Part shown: positions 10,119-19,523 of the stretch, piece after piece
Layout of the letters: the number at the start of each line of letters is the position of its first letter
How positions within the stretch are numbered: the first letter of the stretch is position 1
Assembly (NCBI GenBank): GCA_032768795.1
Contig: CP136494.1
Span: forward strand, 992,001 to 1,056,000
Direction: 5' to 3'
Length of the DNA stretch: 64,000 nucleotides
Source: Tremella fuciformis
Lineage: Eukaryota; Basidiomycota; Tremellomycetes; Tremellales; Tremellaceae
Program-made: the position numbers and the translations under genes
The notes under the pieces: generated by a model
Seen by the model: only the letters and a program-made list of their open reading frames with translations
What the model was told of the DNA's origin: nothing
Database searches by the model: none

Positions 10119-10658
10119 GTGAGAGCAAATTTTGAACCGGGGTGTCAGAGAAGAGATGTCACGACGGACGTAGGGAGAGCACATGGAAGCCACGTGGAGG
10201 AACGGAGCTCGGACTCGTTGATTCAACGCATCACTCGCCGAGCTCACCGAGGGACGACGGATACTTAGGAAGACTGGGCGCGCGATACGTTCTGTAGTCT
10301 TCTCCCAATTGTTGTTCTCTGCAGACACGTAGACTGCCTGCTCCGTCCCGTCGCTTGGCTTGCCAGTGACACCGAGTCCCCCGCCGAGTACCCCGTCCAT
10401 CTCCCTCAACTCGCTCTCGCTCGTCGAGTTCAACGAGTCCCTCGCCGCACCCCTCGCTCAACCCGTTCATCTCCTCGAGCTCAGCGAGTCCCTCGCCGAG
10501 CTCCTCGCCCAACTCGCTCATACCCACCGACGCCAACGACCCCCACACCGACCGTTCGGAGTACGTGCCCGCCGGGCCCTGGACAGAGAAGGCGGTCGCC
10601 GTGACAAGAGACCAGGCGGTCTGTGCACACCCCCTTTGGGGCTGGCTGACCGACACAG
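10119..10658 (+). other. 540-nt intron of MULE1, probably carrying an insertion
   Basis: Neighbouring introns are about 40-70 nt; this one is about ten times longer. It contains a TGTCACGACGG...CAGTGACA segment (10157-10372) with LTR-like ends but no matching TSD, and a Pro/Leu/Ser-codon-like CTCG-rich imperfect repeat (10375-10530). Protein similarity to MULE2 resumes right after the proposed acceptor (ISSFALKRAIGQWRIAKA aligns with VSWTALSLMTAQFRKAKA), which supports these splice sites. Confidence 0.5.
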
Positions 10659-11181
10659 ACTTCCTGTCAAATCTCGAGTTTTGCTCTCAAGCGGGCCATC
10701 GGACAGTGGCGGATCGCTAAAGCAGTGGCCAGAGTTGGAGACCCTGCAGAAATCAGCGTCCTACACGACGAAGACGGCGTTGAGGATACCCTCAACTGTC
10801 CGACACCCTGCCGCGGTGTCTTTGAGGCCGTTTATGGGATTCCCTGCCACCACAAGCTCGCAAGGCTTATTCAAGAGCAAGGACCGGTCACAGTGGCCAT
10901 GTTCTCACATGCCTGGCGCTTGGAGACCGAGCAGGGACTCGCTAGGTTCATGTACGACCCGTCCGAGGCCCCCCTTGACCTCTTGGATGCAGAGGCGGCG
11001 GTTGCCGCCTCTTCAAGTCTACCTGGGACTTTTGACTTTGACGGGATCCGCAACCCGCTTGTTGTGCGCGTTCGAGGCCGTCCTGTAGGCAGCGGCAACT
11101 TACATGTGTCTACGGAGATTGTCGACAACGGCGATGAGGTCCTAAGACCGGCCACAGGCCGACAGGCCATGACCCAGCGCG

Positions 11182-11233
11182 GAACGCCGTTAGGGGCACC
11201 AAGGCAATGTTTTAGGGGCACCAGGGTGCCACA
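11182..11233 (+). repeat. Left TIR of MULE2
   Basis: 52 bp, perfect inverse of 14861-14912. It contains two GGGGCACCA blocks, at 11193 and 11215, that could serve as transposase sub-sites. Further inward, CGGAACCA occurs twice (11234-11290) beside ATCGCCGAAACGCCG blocks. Confidence 0.95.
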
Positions 11234-11771
11234 AGCGGAACCAAAAATATCGCCGAAACGCCGATATAGTGCCACAAGCGGAACCAATCATTTCGCCGAA
11301 GTGCCGCCGCCACACCATTTGCTGACTCAGAACGCCGTAATGCCGAGAATGCCTCGTGCACGGACGCGTCGATATCGCCGAAACGCCGCTCAGCCCTGAC
11401 CTCTGCACTCGTCCTCGTCATTACCTTGTCATTGCTCTTCACCGACATTAACGACATTCACGACATACGCCTTGTATCACGCTCATTCCACGCTCAACGC
11501 TCTCTACACGTCTCTAGCTGCACCCTCATACCGGTCTCGTTGTTGTGCGACCCGATTTGACCGAGATCAACACCTTCTCCTCCCCGCCCCCGGGTACCTC
11601 CCATCAAATCGCCCCATCCACCGCATATCACCTTCTATCCCTCTCTATATGGGCTCAGGACGTTCTACAGAGTCTTCTCTATCGGTGAGTATGCTTCTGT
11701 TGCTCAGAAGTGATCTGCTTGCTGACTTACAGCCCATCTCACTTTTACCCTAGGGGTTCCCTTTGAGTCCG

Positions 11772-14736
11772 ATGTCAACATCCCCTTTACCTTGCCCCAG
11801 CACCTTTTTCGTCGATGACACCGCTCCCAGAGACGACACGCCTCTCAGAGACGTCCGCACACTCTCTCCGGACTCGGAGCATGAAGACACCGACGTCGAG
11901 GACGACATCTCACGCCTCGGTGACAATTCTCAGTCAGACCGAGACTTGAGTGATCTCGAGGACGACCTATTCGAGCACCAGCCCCATGCGCCTCAGCCCG
12001 TTCTTACCCATCCTCCCTTGTCATTCGAGCCCCAGTCATCGCTCTCTGCCGCACAGCGCCACACCCAACAGCTCGCTCTGGCTGCCGACTTCTGTGCCGT
12101 CACTGCCCGAAGTTCCGTGCAGACTGGTCGATGTCTTATGACATGTGTCAGGGGCGGTAGGGCCGGTCATCATCATGCCAAGCCTATCACCGGTCATCCG
12201 ATGGAGAACAGTCATACATCCAAGTGTGACTGTCGGTGGGCTGTGCAGTGGCGGAGAGAGACTATCGAGGACGCTCAGCGAGCTGGCCGCACCCGGGACG
12301 ATCGCCTCTGGTATCCTTACGTCCTCGACAACACCCACAACCATGAGCCACAACGAGGTGTCGACATTGCCTACCTCCGCCGCATGAGTCGCACCCCCGA
12401 GATACAAGAAGCGATCTACCGACATATCAACGCCCGCCTCGAGGTATCCCAGATCGTCCGCCTCATTCAGACCGAGCACCCTGCTGCCCTCGTCACCCGA
12501 AGCGATGTTCACAACATCCGCCATCATTACGAGGCCTCCCTTCGAGCTGGTAGAAGTGCGACCGAGGCCGCCGTCCGCAGTCTTGAGGAGAACGGCGACT
12601 TGTTCAAGGCCTGGAAGAATGAGGCTGGGGAGCTCTGCGGACTCGTCTTCACCACCGCCGAAGCCCGTGCGATGACACACATGTACCCGACAGTCCTCTT
12701 TGTAGATTGTACCTTCCGGACCAACCGTTACCGCCTCCCCATGCTCCATATCTGCGGCTTTACCGCCACCAACCAGACCTTCACCGCCGCCGTCGGTTTC
12801 CTGTCACGCGGTGCGGAGCAGTGGTATGATCTCGCCATCGCTGCCTTTCTCGAGCTCATTGGGATCGACAAGACGGAGATCAAGGTCATCATTACCGATC
12901 GCGAGGACGCCCTCACCAATGCCATCGACACCCTACTCCCATGCGCTAAGCGTCTCTCATGTCGGTGGCACTTGCGAGAGAACATCAAGCTCGCTGCCAA
13001 GCCCTGCTTTGCCGACCTTGAGGGCTGGAAGGAGAAGGTCTCAGCCTACGGCAAATTTTGGATGGCCGACATCGCCAAAGCAGCCTCCGAAGACGCCCTA
13101 GCCGACGGCCTCGCTACCCTTCGCAGTCGATGGGCTGGGGAGCGGTATGACAGCGCCAATGCCTATATACAGACCATGGTGGACGACATCAAAGAGCTCT
13201 TTGTCGCTGCCTTTATCGATCACCATCGTCACCTCGGCCAAACATCAAATTCAAGACTCGAGGCAGCCCATTGGTCATTCAAGAGAGAGCTTCGAGGCGC
13301 TCACAACGACCTCTATCGGGTGCTCGAACACGCCAAGATGTTCATGTCTGAACAGATCAGCTCGATCCTGGAGCGCACAGGCCGACAACGCCTTCAACGT
13401 CAAAGCCGCCTGCTGCGCACATTCGACAAGGTCCGACAGCGAGTTTCCTGGACTGCTCTGTCCCTTATGACCGCCCAATTCCGGAAAGCGAAGGCTTGGG
13501 AGGCCGATCCCGAGAGCAAGCCCGACTGCACAGGCCACTTCTATCGGTCTTACGGTCTTCCGTGCGCCCATCACTTCTTCGCAGGCAACATGGATCGCTT
13601 GGTATCGATCTCTGCGATAGATCGTCATTGGCGGCTGCTCAATCCGACCATCTGGGACGAGACGGTGGCCGCCATCACCGCTGCGGTGACCGACAGCATC
13701 CCAGAAGGGACTGTGGCCGTCCATCAGCTCTCAGGACCCGATTGGGAGCTCGATAACGACACCAATGTCATTCGCGATCCGCATTTACGGCAGAATCGCC
13801 TCCGAGCAGATCGCAGGGCAGCTGCAGCCGCTGCAGAGGCCGGGGAACTGTTCTCTGACACCCAAATACCTCTCACCGCCACCCAGACCGCCACCCAGCC
13901 CATCCATGATGATACCATCCCTGCCGACATCCCTGCCGACATCCCTGCCGACATCCCTGCCGACACCCAAATGTTCGATGATCGTCCCGTGCGAGATCGC
14001 AGTCCCAGGAGAGGGGAAAGGAGCACAGCCACCCAGGTCTTGGCGGACATCGACAGCAACACAGGGCGGCTACATACCCGAGCAGAGAAGCAGCTGGGCA
14101 AGAGGAAAGGGAGACGGAAGTGCTGTTTCTGCCCCAAGCGACACCTCCCCAAGAACTGCCACACGGGCCGGGAACTCAAGACCCGCGATGAGGACGCTTG
14201 GACCGTGCGCTGCAACGCCTGGGAGGCTGGCGAGGACGCCCAGGCCGATGACGAGCAGAGCGAGACTCGAAAGCGACTGGTCAGCCTTGAATCGACAATT
14301 CAGTCATTCATGGAGGCAATGACGGCTAGGGACACCGAGAGGACAGCGATGGAGATGGAGACAGTGACAACCAGGGCTAGGATGGTGTCGAGCAGCTCTT
14401 GGATGGGGAGCACGGGGCCATGGATGGCGAGCACAGGTCATTGGGGACAGCCTGTGAGTGACCGCCACATTGCTCTGACCGCCACAGCCTGGTGGCTCCT
14501 CGATGCTGATTGGCTAGGCTGCGACACCGGCAATGAGCTCTTATGGGCTGAATCCGAGCTTCCACTCTGTCAGGAACGGCAACATCGCCACCCATGTCCC
14601 CTATGACCCGATACCCCCTCTATCGCGCCCCCGACCGCCAGTCCAGGACAGCTACCCAGCCTTGCCAATGAGCCAATTCTACGTGCAGCCGGAGCCAGGT
14701 GGATTTTACCAGGGGCCTGTCCAGGGCGGGATTTAG
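11772..14736 (+). CDS. MULE2 transposase (966 aa, two exons)
   Basis: The first ATG in frame is at 11772; exon 1 ends at 14453 (GTGAGT), the intron is 64 nt, and exon 2 is 14518-14736. Order of parts: acidic, Ser-rich N-terminus; a GCM/FAR1-like zinc/DNA-binding part (SKCDCRWAVQWRRE ... NTHNHEPQ) at about 150-195; a DDE-type MULE core with Asp in VLFVDCTFRTNRYRLP, Asp in VIITDREDAL, CRWHLREN, and Glu in SNSRLEAAHWSFK; a SWIM zinc finger (CTGHFYRSYGLPCAHH) near 580; four repeats of the 4-residue unit PADI near 720; a basic patch and a zinc knuckle (CCFCPKRHLPKNC) near 780; then a Glu/Met-rich helical tail. The full core, both zinc sites and perfect TIRs make an active enzyme plausible. It acts in the nucleus on the element's ends. 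Confidence 0.92.
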
Positions 14737-14860
14737 AGGTCTGCATGTAAAACGGATGTCTATGCAGTCATATCTTGTTGAGAACAGTCCAAAGTATCTC
14801 GAGCGACTTAAGAGATGTAAGAGGTGAACGGTGTTTCGGCATTATGTATTTGATTCCGTG

Positions 14861-14912
14861 TGTGGCACCCTGGTGCCCCTAAAACATTGCCTTGGTGCCC
14901 CTAACGGCGTTC
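14861..14912 (-). repeat. Right TIR of MULE2
   Basis: Perfect 52-bp inverse of the left TIR, directly followed by the second copy of the 9-bp duplication CCCAGCGCG. Confidence 0.95.
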
Positions 14913-15257
14913 CCCAGCGCGATCCTTTGGGATTCGAGGTTGTCGAGGCCGCCGCTGGTGATCAGAGACGCCCTCGACGATGCGGCGTGTGCCGAAACGT
15001 CGGCCACTTCCGCAACAGGTGCCCTGTGCTTGCCAATCAAGCCCTGGAGAGCAACGACGTCGGGACATCAAATTCTCGAGCCACAGGCCGTTCCCGGCGT
15101 TCTGGCTCGAGAGTCTTGCAGGCGACAGGCTATTGGGTGTGAGTACAGCTCCTCAATGCCGTAGCAATGATGCTGACCGAGTCGCAGGCTGGAGAAAAGA
15201 GACACCGACCCAAGTGATGATGAGAGCAGTGAGGCCGAGGTTGTGGGGCAGATTTAG

Positions 15258-15537
15258 GCATGCATGATATACAATCTCGGGACCTATTTGAGGCGCCTAA
15301 TAAAATTTTGGGTGCGGGTAAAGAACGCGAGGGGTGCGTCCATTGGGACCCAAAATCTATCGCCCTTGCCCCCCATTTAAGCCCGACATGTAGAAGAATT
15401 TCTATCCTGATCAACAACATGTCACGCCCATGCCCCACTCATGCACAAAGACTGTGACATGCCCTTGACGCCCGTGTTGATGCTTATGATGCAGGGGGTG
15501 GTGTTAACATGCACCAATTTGTAAAATCGGAAGCACC
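15258..15537. other. Non-coding stretch after MULE1
   Basis: Downstream of the MULE1 stop. It should contain the right end of MULE1, but with the left end lost no TIR can be confirmed. It includes an AT-rich AATAAAATTTTGGG at 15299 that could be a polyadenylation signal. No gene seen. Confidence 0.4.
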
Positions 15538-15973
15538 TGTCACGACGGCCACGCCCTCGACGACCTACACACGTGGCCGACACCTCTCACGTGATCGACA
15601 CGTGACCTACCTCGGGCTGGAGAACCTCGACGAGGGAGTAGATGTTGGATGAACGCGCGACGACGGGAAGCAGGCGCAGAGTCATATAGGATGCCCCGGG
15701 CGCCCGTCGTAGTTCTTCAGCACTCTCTGATTGAGTCTCATGGATCACCATTGACGATCTCACTCTTCCCGTGGCACGCAGCGTGGCTGAGTCGCACTCA
15801 CGCTGTATCCTCGACGACCTTGTTACCTCGACGACCTTGTAAACCTCGACGAGGATCCAACCTCGACGAGGATCCATCCTCGACATCCTCGTTTCTAGCC
15901 CGTTATCCTTTATTCTTGACTCTGATATTGTGCGAGAGGGCCTCTGCCAACGGGAGAGCGCAGCATCGTGACA
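15538..15973 (-). mobile_element. Solo LTR, family 1, copy 2 (436 bp)
   Basis: Inverted relative to copies 1 and 3. Its ends are TGTCACGACGG (left) and ATCGTGACA (right), with a perfect 5-bp TSD, GCACC (15533-15537 and 15974-15978). It has three CACGTG boxes and two of the GTCGTCGAGGTAACAAG-like units, and is the shortest copy. Confidence 0.9.
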
Positions 15974-16023
15974 GCACCCCAGAAAAGTACTGACTCCAGG
16001 TGTCACAATACCTTCCTGTCTCT

Positions 16024-16385
16024 ATGTTACGGCCTGGCTAGCTGCTGCCCAAGAAGGGTTAAGCTAGCAAGGGTGGATGATTGACTGGTGGCAAGCGATT
16101 GCCGCGGATACTCTTCAGTAGCACTAGGGCTAACTGGAAGCAGTGATGATGATGAAGGGAATAGTGGGAGAGCTCCGGACGATGACTGAGGATCCTGGAC
16201 TTGCTTATAGGAGAGCAAGCCAGTCAAAGTATCCGGTGATGATGGGTTGCTGACCTGAGGGGAAGGATCAGGTAGACTGATGATGGGTGGCAAAAGAGAT
16301 GAGAGTAACAATGAGATATTGGATCCTTGAGGTCAGAAGGGCCTCAAGGTGGGGGTATTTATCCCCTGAGCTGGGTTTGCCACCC
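16024..16385. mobile_element. Partial LTR-like sequence related to family X/Y
   Basis: Starts TGTTACGGCCTGGC and shares the GATCCTTG...GGTCC/GGCC...GGGGGTATTTATCCC block with the later part of copy Y (16680-16720). It stops where copy Y begins at 16386, so it is probably an older relative into which Y inserted. No right end was found. Confidence 0.35.
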
Positions 16386-17036
16386 TGTCACGGGCCTGTC
16401 CCCACCAGACCTTGAGTATACAAATGGAGACAGGGGCGAATAAGACGGTTTAGGAGTGGGACTTACCAAGAGAAGATAAGCCTGGAAGTGATTGGCGTGT
16501 GGACGGCAAGTAGTAGCTTGGAAGGATCCGGCAAGCTACTGGTGGTGACGGAGGTGAGAGGTCTGTGGTGACGTGACGAGAGACTGGTAGCAGCAAGAGG
16601 GTGCAAGACAAAAGTACAAGTCACACTGGAAGGAGTGTGAGAACTACAAGGTGAGGCAAGCTACCAGACTAAAGATATTTTGATCCTTGGAGAGAAGGGT
16701 CCCTCACGGGAAACAGAGGGGGTATATATCCCTTGCGCCCAGGTGACATTCTCCTGTCCATCTCCCATCCTCCCCTATCGTTACGAGGCTAGGTCGGAAA
16801 AGGTGCTTCAATAAAGACTGTGTCAGTATTAGATTGACATGGTCAAGCGAGGAATCGAGCTAATCAAACGGTGTCCTGACTACGTCGTTCGATGGACCGA
16901 CGCAATCAATCGATGAGACAATGTGGTATATCGGCTGCGTCGGGTCATCGGCTGGCTGGGGATCTCATCAGAGTAAGATCTCTACTGCATAGGAGCTGTG
17001 CTCCTGTCGCTCTAAGCAGCTTGTTGGGTCATGACA
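16386..17036 (+). mobile_element. LTR-like repeat, family X/Y, copy Y (651 bp)
   Basis: Starts TGTCACGGGCCTGTCCCC and ends GGTCATGACA like copy X, with GTATATATCCC at about 16721 as a TATA-like site. The flanks CACCC and GTCCC agree at only three of five positions. Clearly diverged from X in the second half. Confidence 0.55.
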
Positions 17037-17227
17037 GTCCCAGCTCCTGGAAGGCTATGGAAGGGTATGGAATTGTATGAACTGTCCAATCAGATAAATG
17101 CCTCAATGACGTCATGTCATGAGGGATTTATCAACCAATCAGATTCTTCTCCTAGCACAGCTTTGCTTACTCAGCATTCCCTTGAAGCCATTTGACCCTG
17201 ACACCATTGTACCTGGTTTGTACATTG

Positions 17228-17562
17228 TGTCGTACGGAACGTGGTGGAAGATTCCATGGGTGGCAAGCCATGGAAGATCATGGAAGGTGGTGGAAGGTTG
17301 AGTGGCAAATCCATGGAAGGTCATGGAATGTTGTGGAAGGTTGCCACTGGGAGCTGAGGTGTCAGGACTGGGTCATGACACTCTATCCAAGTGTCCATCT
17401 CTGGGTGACTGTCATGACCCAGTCCTGACACCTCAGCTCCCAGTGGCAACCTTCCACAACATTCTATGACCTTCTCTGGATTTGCCACTCAACCTTCCAC
17501 CACCTTCCATGATCTTCCATGGCTTGCCACCCATGGAAGCTTCCACCACGTTCCGTACGACA
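17228..17562. repeat. Large near-perfect hairpin (153-bp arms, 29-bp loop)
   Basis: 17228-17380 is the reverse complement of 17410-17562 with four mismatches. Each arm runs between TGTC and GACA ends (TGTCGTACGG...GGTCATGACA) and is rich in CATGGAAGG/TTCCATG words. The arms look like two short LTR-like units head to head, or a foldback/MITE. No TSD was found outside. Any transcript through it would fold into a long double-stranded RNA. Confidence 0.85.
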
Positions 17563-17691
17563 CTGTCATGGGGCCAGGCCGGTCGTTGACTGATATGCCC
17601 TCTCACATGTGCTCTCTGTCAATCTATCTCTATCCTCCACAAGAAGGTGTCTCCTACACCCCCTCGTGCATTGACAACACGGCTGCGCCGT

Positions 17692-18462
17692 TGTCAGACC
17701 TGTACCCGGTGACCTGTTTTAGATCTAACTAAAGCTCACCTAAACCAACCTATCGGTTCAGACTGCTAACTATCAATGACTATTCGTAACAGATAGTAAC
17801 GAACAAGAGTAGAATGGGACCAAGTTGGGTGAGGAGCGATCAAGACTCACTTCACTTATCTATCTCTCGTCACTGGTACGGTCGATTCTCTATGTAGACG
17901 TTCTATCTAGAGGACTAGTTAACTAGATCGCTGAGGAGCTTCCTCTGCGATCTTCCTTCTTAAATATCCATTCACTCTCGTCCGTTTTCTCTCTGATCCT
18001 TCTAGCATCGTCTCTCATGGATTGTTCCATCATCCTCCTAGTCGTTTCTGCTCGTTCCCAATACTCTCTAGTACTCCCTCATCGTCTCTCTTCTCTTCTA
18101 TCGTCTTCTCTCCGCGCTGGCTTGCATCTAATCTCTTTGCGTGCCCGTCGTCGTCCTTATCGTCCTTGGTTTCCGTCCGGTGTTCCTGACTGTGAGATAA
18201 CTCTATCCTCCGTTATCGTGGACCTGACTCTTCTCCTTGCGTGCGTTCCTTTCTCAACTCGGCCGATGGAAGACTGAGATGTATCCTTCTATCGTTCTCC
18301 AGGTTGTTCCAGCGTCTTCAAGAGCAAGTCGTAGTTATTCGTGACTAATAGTGACGGTTCTACCGTACTACGTTCTCCGGTTCTTAGGATCCTTTGGATG
18401 TTTCCGTCGGAAAGTGCCTCGTGGTAGTCTCGTGGTCAGGATGCCGTGTCGATTTCCTGACA
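17692..18462 (+). mobile_element. Solo LTR, family B, copy 2 (771 bp)
   Basis: TGTCAGACCTG...GATTTCCTGACA with a perfect 5-bp TSD, GCCGT (17687-17691 and 18463-18467). The opposite orientation copy is at 6938-7709. It retains the 86-codon frame seen in the other copy (18017-18277). Confidence 0.92.
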
Positions 18463-18682
18463 GCCGTTACTTTCTATCCGAGGGACTCAATACCACGGTG
18501 CTAAGGACGGTCTACGGGTGAGGGCTTGTATATATATCACCCGTGCCCTCCTCCGCACTGCCTCGGGCTTTCTCCTTGAAACATCATCGACGAGGCTCGA
18601 GCTGCAGAGTCGTCGAGGCTACTCGAGGCTTGTCGAAGCTACTCGAGAATCAACGATAGGCTCATGTGTCTGACAGGCGTGC

Positions 18683-19151
18683 TGTCACGATGCTGCGCTC
18701 TCCCGTTGGCAGAGGCCCTCTCGCACAATATCAGAGTCAAGAATAAAGGATAAAGGGATAGAAACGAGGATGTCAAGGATGGATCCTCGTCGAGGTTGGA
18801 TCCTCGTCGAGGTTACAAGGTCGTCGAGGTAACAAGGTCGTCGAGGTAACAAGGTCGTCGAGGTAACAAGGTCGTCGAGGATACAGCGTGAGTGCGACTC
18901 AGCCACGCTGCGCACCACGGAGAGAGTGAGATCGTCAATGATGATCCATGAGACTCAATCAGAGAGTGCTGAAGAACTACGACGGGCGCCCGGGGCATCC
19001 TATATGACTCTGCGCCTGCTTCCCGTTGTCGCGCGTTCATCCAACATCTACTCCCTCGTCGAGGTTCTCCAGCCCGAGGTAGGTCACGTGTCAGCCACGT
19101 GAGAGGTGTCGGCCACGTGTGTAGGTCGTCGAGGGCGTGGCCGTCGTGACA
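18683..19151 (+). mobile_element. Solo LTR, family 1, copy 3 (469 bp)
   Basis: TGTCACGATGC...CCGTCGTGACA with a perfect 5-bp TSD, CGTGC (18678-18682 and 19152-19156). It has four tandem GGTCGTCGAGGTAACAA-like units (two in the other copies), which explains its greater length, and three CACGTG boxes near 19085-19120. Confidence 0.92.
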
Positions 19152-19186
19152 CGTGCTGGGCTGGGACAAAGGTTGTATGCATGCAC

Positions 19187-19504
19187 CGACGGAATCTTAG
19201 CTCTGAGGCAATGGGATTCCGGTCACCTGTTGCCCGCTCAGCACTTGCTATGAGTGATGCATTCGGACTTACCTGTTGCCCGCTCAGCACTTGCTATGAG
19301 TGATGAGGAGGGCAACAGGCGGCGGCATTCTACAAGGTCGTCGAGGGTGTCGGCGTTATAAGCGGAGTTATCGTTGGTGGCAGCTTCTCTGCCTCGTCGA
19401 GGGTGAACCTCGTCGAGGCACAACCTCGTCGAGGATCGAGTAGCCTCGACGAGGTTACTCGAAGATGAGTCAAGCTCATGTGAGCGTACCACCTATTTCC
19501 GTCG
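19187..19504 (-). repeat. 3' LTR of copia element (318 bp)
   Basis: Ends are CGACGGAA and TTCCGTCG in place of the usual TG...CA, an 8-bp inverted repeat. Internally there is a 35-bp tandem duplication (ACCTGTTGCCCGCTCAGCAC..., at 19220 and 19271) and several CCTCGTCGAGG palindromes. Confidence 0.92.
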
Positions 19505-19513
19505 CCTCCCCTC
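19505..19513 (-). other. Polypurine tract of copia element
   Basis: GAGGGGAGG on the minus strand, directly abutting the CGACGG start of the 3' LTR. Its position confirms that the LTR truly begins with CGACGG. Confidence 0.75.
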
Positions 19514-19523
19514 GCGAGCATGT

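Larger units (their letters stand above)
11182..14912 (+). mobile_element. MULE2, apparently complete Mutator-like DNA transposon (3731 bp)
   Basis: Terminal inverted repeats of 52 bp match perfectly (11182-11233 and 14861-14912; GAACGCCGTTAGGGGCACC...) and continue imperfectly for about 30 bp more. The flanking 9-bp duplication CCCAGCGCG (11173-11181 and 14913-14921) is the size expected for Mutator elements. The inside encodes one two-exon transposase with all core motifs. It is inserted in exon B of the older MULE1 gene. Identical TIRs and an uninterrupted gene suggest recent, possibly autonomous activity. Confidence 0.95.
9159..15257 (+). pseudogene. MULE1: 5'-truncated Mutator-like transposase gene interrupted by MULE2
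   Basis: Exon A (to 10118) carries the MULE transposase core: first Asp in LTMDCTYKMNRYRLPLL, second Asp in VIITDRDMTL, then CLWHLWKN, and a Glu in SRCEGAHKVIKGF. A GTGAGA donor at 10119 and an ACACAG acceptor at 10657-10658 bound a 540-nt intron, far longer than typical here. Exon B (from 10659) has the SWIM-like zinc site (PCRGVFEAVYGIPCHH). Coding is broken at 11181 by MULE2 and resumes at 14922 with a zinc knuckle (CGVCRNVGHFRNRCP). A 48-nt intron (15139-15186) leads to an acidic tail and a stop at 15255-15257. Removing MULE2 plus one TSD restores the frame. The N-terminal third (the GCM/FAR1-like part seen in MULE2) is missing, cut by the LTR at 8537-9158. No terminal inverted repeats were found. 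Dead. Confidence 0.8.

Noticed and set aside
13724..14215. Antisense frame inside the MULE2 transposase
   Set aside because: It mirrors the strongly supported transposase exon; its repeats come from the PADI repeat read backward.
8537..17036. Copies X and Y as the two LTRs of one full-length 8.5-kb retrotransposon
   Set aside because: The inside holds MULE genes and no gag-pol, there is no primer-binding site or polypurine tract at the inner borders, the two copies diverge strongly, and the outer flanks (GGGAC and GTCCC) are inverse rather than direct.
17113..17562. The hairpin as a Mutator-type MITE
   Set aside because: Ends are TGTC...GACA rather than the MULE2 TIR, and no 9-bp duplication flanks it.
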